This document shows, in pieces, positions 6,605-11,137 of a DNA stretch of 11,137 bases. Positions within the stretch are counted from its first letter, which is position 1, and each line of letters opens with the position of its first letter. The DNA is from Planctomycetota bacterium (GTDB taxonomy: Bacteria > Planctomycetota > UBA1135), in assembly GCA_027021325.1 (NCBI GenBank), contig JALUUN010000290.1, positions 1 through 11,137 of the forward strand. The letters are read 5' to 3'. A program made the position numbers and the translations under genes. Under the pieces are notes generated by a model. The model did not search any database, was not told the DNA's origin, and saw only the letters and a list, made by a program, of their open reading frames with translations.

Positions 6605-7676
6605 AGGCGCCGGCCTCCGCCCCGGCGCCTTCCCCGGTCCCACCGGGCCGCGCCAGTCGCCGGCTGGTGGCGCGCAGGACCGCCTCCACGGTCCCGAGAG
6701 CGGAGGCGAAGGCTTCGGGGTCGAGAGCCTGGCGGGCGTCGGACCAGGAGGCCTCGGGGGCAGGGTGTACCTCGACCAGGAGGCCGTCGGCCCCGGCGGC
6801 GGCGGCCGCCGCCATCATCGCCGGGACCAGCTCCCGGCGGCCGGTCCCGTGGGAGGGGTCCACGACCACAGGCAGCCCGGTCCGCTGCTGCAGGGCCGGC
6901 ACCGCGCTCAGGTCCAGGAGGTTGCGGACCGCGGGGTCGAAGTGGCGCAGGCCGCGCTCGCAGAGAAGGATGCCCTCGCAGCCCCCCAGGGCCAGGGTCT
7001 CGGCGGCCTGGAGGAACTCGCCCAGGGTGGCGCTCATGCCGCGCTTCAGAAGGACCGGGAGCCCCGAACCTGCGGCCTCGCGCAGCAGGACCGCGTTGGC
7101 CATGTTCCGGGACCCGATCTGCAGGATCTGCACCCGCCCGGCCAGGGCCGGGATGCTTCGCGGGTCGAGGACCTCGGCCACGACCGGAAGACCGGTGCGG
7201 CGGTGGGCCTCCGCCAGGATCTCCAGGGCCTCCTCGCCCAGGCCGTCGAAGGCGTAGGGCGAGGTGCGCGGCTTCCAGGCGCCGCCACGCAGCGCGCAGG
7301 CCCCGGCCTCGCGCAGCCGCTCAGCCAGGGGCAGGTACTGCTCCGCCGACTCCACCGAGCAGGGTCCGGCGATGCAGCCCAGGGCGCCGGCGCCGAAGCG
7401 GGCCGGACCGGTGCGCAATGGCCGCGGCGCGGGCGGGGACGGAGCCACGGACGGCGCCTCCCCGGGCCCCAGGAGCCGCACCCCCTCCAGGGCCTCCAGC
7501 CCCCGCCGGAGGGCTCCGGCCTCCGCGGCCGGCGGGCGCAATTCCAGGACGCTCCGGCCACGGGCACCCGGCACGACCTGGGCACCGTGGCGGGCCGCGA
7601 GGCGGCGTACGGCCTCCTCCAGGGACGGCCTCCCGTCCGCGGAGGCGGCAGGCTCGAGGAGGACGAAGAAGGCCAT
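6603..7676 (-). CDS. aroF: 3-deoxy-7-phosphoheptulonate (DAHP) synthase, type I beta with N-terminal regulatory-like domain
   Basis: Condenses phosphoenolpyruvate and erythrose 4-phosphate to DAHP, the first step of the shikimate pathway to aromatic amino acids. The 357 residues split into an N-terminal ~70-residue ferredoxin-like domain (family knowledge: feedback site for Tyr/Phe in the Thermotoga-type enzyme), a Pro-rich linker (71-90) and the TIM-barrel domain. Barrel motifs are IAGPCSVES (102-110, metal ligand Cys106), GGAWKPRTSPYAFDG (131-145), LLKRGMSAT (209-217), DPSHGTGR (273-280, His276) and EVHP (302-305, Glu302), with the Asp of WSDARQAL (311-318) as last metal ligand. The segment IGSRNMANAVLL (187-198) differs from the usual RNMQNF form. 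The C-terminus is a short Gly/Ala tail. First gene of the - strand run, divergent from dgt; no clear Shine-Dalgarno site. Confidence 0.94.
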   Translation of the reverse strand: MAFFVLLEPAASADGRPSLEEAVRRLAARHGAQVVPGARGRSVLELRPPAAEAGALRRGLEALEGVRLLGPGEAPSVAPSPPAPRPLRTGPARFGAGALGCIAGPCSVESAEQYLPLAERLREAGACALRGGAWKPRTSPYAFDGLGEEALEILAEAHRRTGLPVVAEVLDPRSIPALAGRVQILQIGSRNMANAVLLREAAGSGLPVLLKRGMSATLGEFLQAAETLALGGCEGILLCERGLRHFDPAVRNLLDLSAVPALQQRTGLPVVVDPSHGTGRRELVPAMMAAAAAAGADGLLVEVHPAPEASWSDARQALDPEAFASALGTVEAVLRATSRRLARPGGTGEGAGAEAGA

Positions 7677-7724
7677 GGCGCAGCGCGTTCCCGGCCCGGC
7701 CCCGCAGGCCGGTCCAGCCGGACA

Positions 7725-7753
7725 GGGATAGGCCCGCCCCGGGGGGGCGTCAA
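7725..7753 (-). promoter_or_regulatory. Possible sigma70-type promoter for the DAHP synthase operon
   Basis: On the - strand, TTGACG (7753-7748) is followed after exactly 17 bases by TATCCC (7730-7725). The -35 hexamer matches the consensus in five of six positions; the -10 matches only in TAT. Transcription would begin near 7717, leaving a leader of about 40 bases before the ATG at 7676. It lies in the 136-base gap between the divergent genes, where a promoter is expected. For dgt on the + strand I see only a lone TATCCT (7777-7782) without a matching -35. Confidence 0.35.
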
Positions 7754-7788
7754 TCCCCGGCCTTCCGGCGGGCCGCTATCCTCCCCCC

Positions 7789-7806
7789 GCGGGCCTCCGG
7801 GCCCGC
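7789..7806 (+). promoter_or_regulatory. Perfect 7-bp hairpin just upstream of the dgt start codon
   Basis: GCGGGCC (7789-7795) and GGCCCGC (7800-7806) form a perfect stem with a four-base loop TCCG, ending six bases before the dgt ATG at 7813. In the dgt transcript it would occupy the ribosome-binding region; the only SD-like bases (GAGG) lie right after it. It may lower or regulate dgt translation, or be a dyad operator. GC-rich chance is the alternative. Confidence 0.35.
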
Positions 7807-7812
7807 CGAGGC

Positions 7813-8946
7813 ATGAACCGGCAGCAGAAGCAGGAGCTGGAGCGCCGCCGCCTGCACCCTGCGGCGGTGAAATCGGCCGAGTCCCGCGGCCGCGCCTGGC
7901 CCGAGGACCAGGACCCCTGGCGCACCTGCCTGGAGCGGGACCGCGACCGGATCCTCCACTGCACCGCCTTCCGGCGCCTGGAGTACAAGACCCAGGTCTT
8001 CGTCAACCACGTCGGCGACCACCACCGCACGCGCTTGACCCACAGCCTGGAGGTCATGCAGGTGGCGCGCTCCATGGCCGGCGTCCTGGACCTCAACGAG
8101 GGTCTGGTCGAGGCCGTGGCCCTGTCCCACGACCTCGGCCATCCGCCCTACGGCCATGCCGGCGAGGAGGCCCTGCACGCACGCATGAAGGATCATGGCG
8201 GCTTCGACCACAACCGCCAGTCGGTGCGCGTCGTCACCGTCCTGGAGCGGCGCAGTCCCGCCTACCCCGGCCTGAACCTCAGCTACGAGGTCCTCGAGTG
8301 CCTGAAGAAGCACGAGGAGGTCGCCGATCCCGACACCGGCCAGCGCCTGCGCTTTCCCTTCCTGGAGGCGCAGCTCGTGGATCTGGCGGACAGCACCGCC
8401 TACCACTACCACGACGTCGAGGACGGGATCCGCGCCGGCATCCTGGACCCCCGCGCCATGGAGAAGGACCTGGAGCTCTGGGCCCGGGCCTGCGGGCAGG
8501 TACGCGCCGAGCTCCCCGGTGCCGAGGAGAACTACCTGTTCTGGCGGCGGGCGGCGAACGAACTCCTCGGCCTGACCATCCAGGACATTCTCGACGAGTC
8601 CCGCCGGCGCCTCGCCGAGGACCGGCCGGGCTCGCCGCGCGAGGCGCAGACCGCCGCACGGCGCATGATCGGCCACAGTCCGGAGATGCGGAGCCGGGTC
8701 GCCGCGCTGCACGAGTACCTCTACGAGCACATGTACTACGACGAGCGGGTCAACTGGCATGTGCGCCGCGCCACGGATCTCCTGGAGCACCTCTTCGACG
8801 CCCTGCTGGAACGCCCGGAGGCCGTGCCCCAGCGCTTCCACGACGCCTCCGACAGCCTGCACCGGGCGGTCTGCGACTACATCGCCGGCATGACCGACCG
8901 CTACGTCGAGCGTGTGGCCCGGGACCTGCGGATCCTGCCCGGCTGA
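7813..8946 (+). CDS. dgt: Deoxyguanosinetriphosphate triphosphohydrolase-like protein (HD domain)
   Basis: A 377-residue HD-superfamily enzyme of the dGTPase group, which cleaves dNTPs to deoxynucleoside and triphosphate and so adjusts the dNTP pool. The order of motifs is typical: VKSAESRGR (19-27), RDRDRILHCTAFRRLEYKTQVF (42-63) in two blocks, RTRLTHSLEV (72-81) with metal ligand His77, HDLGHPPYGHAGE (106-118) with the His106-Asp107 pair, GGFDHN (129-134), and DLADSTAYHYHDVEDG (190-205) with the last metal Asp193. All four HD metal ligands are present, so it should be active; whether dGTP is the favoured substrate cannot be told from sequence, because many homologues hydrolyse several dNTPs. 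The ATG at 7813 gives the normal N-terminus. It is the only + strand gene of the right half, alone between a divergent and a convergent neighbour. Confidence 0.95.
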   Translation: MNRQQKQELERRRLHPAAVKSAESRGRAWPEDQDPWRTCLERDRDRILHCTAFRRLEYKTQVFVNHVGDHHRTRLTHSLEVMQVARSMAGVLDLNEGLVEAVALSHDLGHPPYGHAGEEALHARMKDHGGFDHNRQSVRVVTVLERRSPAYPGLNLSYEVLECLKKHEEVADPDTGQRLRFPFLEAQLVDLADSTAYHYHDVEDGIRAGILDPRAMEKDLELWARACGQVRAELPGAEENYLFWRRAANELLGLTIQDILDESRRRLAEDRPGSPREAQTAARRMIGHSPEMRSRVAALHEYLYEHMYYDERVNWHVRRATDLLEHLFDALLERPEAVPQRFHDASDSLHRAVCDYIAGMTDRYVERVARDLRILPG

Positions 8947-8961
8947 GGGCCCGCCGTCCCG

Positions 8962-8981
8962 GGCGGTCCCTCCGGGCCGCC
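8962..8981. terminator. Strong hairpin between convergent dgt and the MamK-like gene
   Basis: GGCGGTCC (8962-8969) can pair with GGGCCGCC (8974-8981) as an eight-pair stem including one G-T pair, closed by the loop CTCC (8970-8973). It fills most of the 34-base gap between two convergent stop codons and touches the MamK-like stop (8981-8983). No T tract follows on either strand, so it is not a textbook intrinsic terminator, but its position suggests a bidirectional transcript end or 3'-end protector. Confidence 0.45.
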
Positions 8982-10054
8982 TACTTGAGCTTCTCCCAGA
9001 ACTCCTCGGGCATGTCGTGGGCGATCTGCAGGGCACCCTCGGCGCCGCCGTAGATCGGCTCTTCGATCCGCACCACCCGGCCGCCGCCGAGGCGATCGTG
9101 CATCTCGCGCTCGATGGCCGTGTCCAGACCCTTGATCAGGCTGCCGCCGCCCGCCAGGAGCACGCGGTTCTTGAGGCGATCCTGGAACTCGGGATCGAAG
9201 GTGGCGATGAGCTGCTGCAGGCCCTCGACAATGGGCGGGACGATGGAGCGGCAGGCGGTCCGGATCTGCTCCGTCAGGTCGAAGGTAGTCGGTTTTCCGG
9301 CCACCGGCAGCTGCACCACGGCCGGCTCCATCTCGTCGGCCACCGAGCTGTGCCGCTCCTTGATCCGCTTCACCATCTCCTTGGTGAACTGCGCCCCCGG
9401 GCAGGTCTCCTCGATCAGCCTGGCCAGCTGGTCGTCCACGTAGTCGCCGCCGTAGCGGATCGTGACCTGGTCGGAGTCTTCGGGCATGGTGCCGTGCATC
9501 CGGCAGAGGTCGGTGGTGCCGGCACCGATGTCGATGACCAGGACATCGTCGAGCATCTCCTGGCCGTAGGCCACGGCAAAGGGCTCGGAACAGAGCATCA
9601 CCGAGTCCAGGCACTCGCGGGCCGCTTCGAGGATGGCCTCCTTGTTGCGGATCGAGGCCTGGGCGGGAACGCCGATGACGCCGTAGATCAGCTCGTCCTT
9701 GCGCGGCCGCGCCCGCCGGACGATCTCCATGATCAGGTCCCGGGCCGCCCGCTGGTTTCCCTCGACGTCGTCGCCGTCGGCCTCGCTGGCCTTCAGGACG
9801 CCGTGCTGGAGCGGGCGGAAGAAGTGCAGGGAGAGCCGCTTCTCGATGGCCTCCTCGCCGAAGAGGACGTCCTTCTTCAGGAGCTTCCGGCTCACCACGT
9901 CCTTCGGATAGCCGACGACGGAGGGCACCGAGGCGCGGACGCCGTTGCTCGCCGAGACGCAGGTGCGGGAGGTACCGAGGTCGATGCCGAGGTAGAGGAC
10001 ACCGTGGTCCTTCTCGGCGCCTTCCCCCGAGGGGTGAGTAGCGGGATCCGTCAT
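8981..10054 (-). CDS. MamK-like actin-family filament ATPase
   Basis: A 357-residue protein of the actin/Hsp70/MreB ATPase fold. Nucleotide motifs are complete: phosphate-1 LGIDLGTSRT (22-31), connect-1 VIGVPAQASIRNKEAI (126-141), phosphate-2 VIDIGAGTTDLC (173-184), adenosine loop LLAGGGSLIKGLD (299-311) and connect-2 GAEGALQIA (337-345). Beyond the general fold it shares MamK-specific blocks as I recall them: SVVGYPKDV (45-53), PLQHGVL (81-87), SEPFAVAYG (156-164), DQVT followed by GDYVDDQL (195-210), and a final EFWEKL. MamK forms filaments that align magnetosomes in magnetotactic bacteria; MreB and ParM are poorer matches, and no MreC/MreD lies nearby. Function here is inferred only: a dynamic cytoplasmic filament positioning some cell structure. 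It follows the coiled-coil gene by 117 bases on the same strand. The ATG at 10054 has no good Shine-Dalgarno site, but no alternative start exists before the phosphate-1 motif. Confidence 0.88.
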   Translation of the reverse strand: MTDPATHPSGEGAEKDHGVLYLGIDLGTSRTCVSASNGVRASVPSVVGYPKDVVSRKLLKKDVLFGEEAIEKRLSLHFFRPLQHGVLKASEADGDDVEGNQRAARDLIMEIVRRARPRKDELIYGVIGVPAQASIRNKEAILEAARECLDSVMLCSEPFAVAYGQEMLDDVLVIDIGAGTTDLCRMHGTMPEDSDQVTIRYGGDYVDDQLARLIEETCPGAQFTKEMVKRIKERHSSVADEMEPAVVQLPVAGKPTTFDLTEQIRTACRSIVPPIVEGLQQLIATFDPEFQDRLKNRVLLAGGGSLIKGLDTAIEREMHDRLGGGRVVRIEEPIYGGAEGALQIAHDMPEEFWEKLK

Positions 10055-10094
10055 GGCAGGGTGAGGGGTTCCTTCGAAAGGACGTTTCGGAGAG

Positions 10095-10111
10095 GGAGGC
10101 GGGACGCCTCC
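10095..10111 (-). other. Perfect 7-bp hairpin between the coiled-coil gene and the MamK-like gene
   Basis: GGAGGCG (10095-10101) and CGCCTCC (10105-10111) pair perfectly around a three-base loop GGA. It lies in the 117-base gap between the two - strand genes, about 40 bases upstream of the MamK-like ATG. No T tract follows it on the - strand. It could attenuate read-through, set the ratio of the two products or be an mRNA processing site. I see no convincing separate promoter in this gap. Confidence 0.4.
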
Positions 10112-10171
10112 GACTTCATCGGCCGCAAGGGTAGCGCCGCTGAGCCTTCCTTCGCCGGGAGGGACGGGGAC

Positions 10172-11014
10172 TCACCCGGCCTTGGGAAGGGATTCCTTGC
10201 GCAGGTGTTCCAGGAGCTCGACGTTGGCCTCGAAGATGCGGGCCATCATCTCCTGCTTGAGGTCGGCGCGCGGATCCGTGGGCGAGAGTCCCTGGACGAC
10301 GCGGTAGATCGAGGCAATCCCCGGATCTCCCTCCTTCATCTGCGCCACGCGAAGGAGTTCGTTTTCCAGCCGGTCCAGGGACTGGAGGAGCTTGCGGATG
10401 CGCCGCTCGAGCTGCTCGACCTCGCGGGCGTGCTGGGTGCGGAGGACCTCCAGGACCCGCCCGCGCTCCCGGTCCAGGGCGGCCAGGGTGAGGCTGCGCA
10501 CCTCCTTCTCCAGGCGGTCCAGCGGCCAGCCCTCGGCGAAGTGGCGGCCGAAGAGCTCGTGGAGTTCCTGCTCGAAGGCGCGGTCGGCGGCCTCGCCGTC
10601 GCGGGCCAGACCCTCGCGGATCCGGTCCTGCTCCGCCTCCATCTCCTGCTTGCGCTCGTCCAGGAGGCGCGTGACCCGCTCCAGCTCGACTTCGGTCTGG
10701 ACCTGCTCGCGGCGGATGCGCTGCCGGGTGCGCTCCACCGCCGCCAGGAACTCGCTCTGGCTGAGGCCGCGGACGCGGGTGGCCTTGCGCCGCAGGGCCT
10801 GGAGGAAGAGCTTCCGGGTGTCCGAACAGACCCCGGCCATGACCGCCGGGTCCAGATCCAGCATCCGCCGCTGCAGGGCGAAGCGCAGGGCGCGCTCGAC
10901 GGCTTCCCCGACGCCGGCGTCGCCGACCAGATGGAGCTGGCGCCCGAAGCGGGCGGCGAGGGATCGCCCCTCCGGAGCGGCGGCCGGATCGGTCGGGACT
11001 TCGGAAGGACTCAT
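10172..11014 (-). CDS. Coiled-coil protein of unknown function, candidate partner of the MamK-like actin
   Basis: A 280-residue soluble protein that I cannot assign to a named family. It has no signal peptide or membrane segment. Residues ~20-85 look helical and globular (RFGRQLHLV, VERALRFALQRRMLDLDP, DTRKLFLQAL). Long heptad-like, Arg/Glu-rich coiled coils follow at ~90-150 and ~165-230, interrupted near FGRHFAEGWP (155-164). A last helical block, SPTDPRADLKQEMMARIFEANVELLEHL in two parts at ~244-272, closes the protein. The composition suggests a cytoplasmic elongated oligomer. It is directly upstream of the MamK-like gene on the same strand and is likely its operon partner, so a role as filament adaptor, cross-linker or cargo linker is a reasonable inference but only that. 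The ATG at 11014 lacks a Shine-Dalgarno sequence. Distant similarity to SMC-type proteins would be only coiled-coil composition. Confidence 0.78.
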   Translation of the reverse strand: MSPSEVPTDPAAAPEGRSLAARFGRQLHLVGDAGVGEAVERALRFALQRRMLDLDPAVMAGVCSDTRKLFLQALRRKATRVRGLSQSEFLAAVERTRQRIRREQVQTEVELERVTRLLDERKQEMEAEQDRIREGLARDGEAADRAFEQELHELFGRHFAEGWPLDRLEKEVRSLTLAALDRERGRVLEVLRTQHAREVEQLERRIRKLLQSLDRLENELLRVAQMKEGDPGIASIYRVVQGLSPTDPRADLKQEMMARIFEANVELLEHLRKESLPKAG

Positions 11015-11063
11015 GGAAGCGGGAGGGACGGCCCGTGGAAGAGAAGGCGCCAGCGGAACCTGG

Positions 11064-11089
11064 GACGGCGCCGGAGGGAAGGGGGTTCC
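11064..11089 (-). promoter_or_regulatory. Possible ECF-sigma-type promoter for the coiled-coil/MamK-like pair
   Basis: On the - strand GGAACC (11089-11084) is followed after 16 bases by CGTC (11067-11064). This fits the general ECF pattern, a GGAAC-type -35 and a CGTC-type -10 at 16-base spacing. Transcription would start near 11056, about 40 bases before the ATG at 11014. The -35 lies within a palindrome, so the site may instead be a repressor operator. Chance is quite possible in such a GC-rich leader. Confidence 0.25.
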
Positions 11090-11126
11090 CCCTTCGGCAC
11101 GGGGAGGCGGGAAGGTTCCCCCCTTC
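11076..11126. repeat. Two copies of a GGGAAGG...TTCCCCC...TTC inverted-repeat motif
   Basis: Copy one, 11076-11095, contains an eight-pair perfect palindrome: GAAGGGGG (11078-11085), TT, CCCCCTTC (11088-11095). Copy two, 11109-11126, repeats GGGAAGG, then TTCCCCCCTTC, and pairs GAAGG (11111-11115) with CCTTC (11122-11126). The copies start 33 bases apart, close to three helical turns. They lie upstream of the coiled-coil gene at the window edge. They may be operator sites or hairpins at the end of a neighbouring transcript. Confidence 0.45.
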
Positions 11127-11137
11127 TAGGCTCGAAG

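Noticed and set aside
7750..9036. A 428-codon - strand frame opposite dgt
   Set aside because: It is the antisense of codon-biased dgt; dgt has full family motifs, this frame has none.
6765..9053. A 762-codon open frame on the + strand across aroF and dgt
   Set aside because: It is Gly/Arg/Pro-rich low-complexity translation, a shadow of two well-supported genes in GC-rich DNA where stops are rare; no motif is visible.
8981..11014. A magnetosome island
   Set aside because: Only the actin resembles a magnetosome protein; no membrane, protease, cation transporter or cytochrome mam gene is present in the window.

Overview
This is a GC-rich bacterial chromosome segment, densely coded and without tRNA, rRNA, CRISPR or insertion-sequence signals. 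The lineage cannot be fixed from this window. Three things point to an uncultured lineage, with Planctomycetota one low-confidence possibility: a free-standing CoaC instead of a CoaBC fusion, a large membrane-anchored protein built of carboxypeptidase-regulatory-like repeats, and few strong Shine-Dalgarno sites. A MamK-type actin is also present.

Left part (1-2806, + strand): a small secreted or lipid-face protein of unknown function (24-395) and a large N-terminally anchored protein of repeated beta-sandwich modules (437-2806). Both use a more mixed codon set than the rest of the window and look lineage-specific.

Middle (2785-7676, - strand): a compact housekeeping run read right to left: DAHP synthase (shikimate entry), tpiA (glycolysis), secG (Sec translocon), pyrE (UMP synthesis), yicC (endoribonuclease family), gmk (GMP to GDP) and coaC (coenzyme A). 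Most neighbours overlap by 8-11 bases or are separated by only a few bases. A possible sigma70-type promoter (TTGACG-N17-TATCCC) lies upstream of the DAHP synthase gene. The yicC-gmk-coaC order matches the common yicC-gmk-rpoZ-coaBC arrangement, but rpoZ and the CoaB half are absent.

Right part: dgt (7813-8946, + strand), a dNTP triphosphohydrolase of the HD superfamily, diverges from the DAHP synthase gene. It converges on a two-gene - strand unit: a coiled-coil protein (10172-11014) followed by an actin-family ATPase that closely resembles the magnetosome filament protein MamK (8981-10054). No magnetosome gene is visible nearby. The leader upstream of the pair holds a duplicated inverted-repeat motif and a possible ECF-sigma promoter (GGAACC-N16-CGTC). 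This pair, a MamK-like filament protein and a coiled-coil candidate partner, is the most interesting item in the window and may be an undescribed cytoskeletal system.
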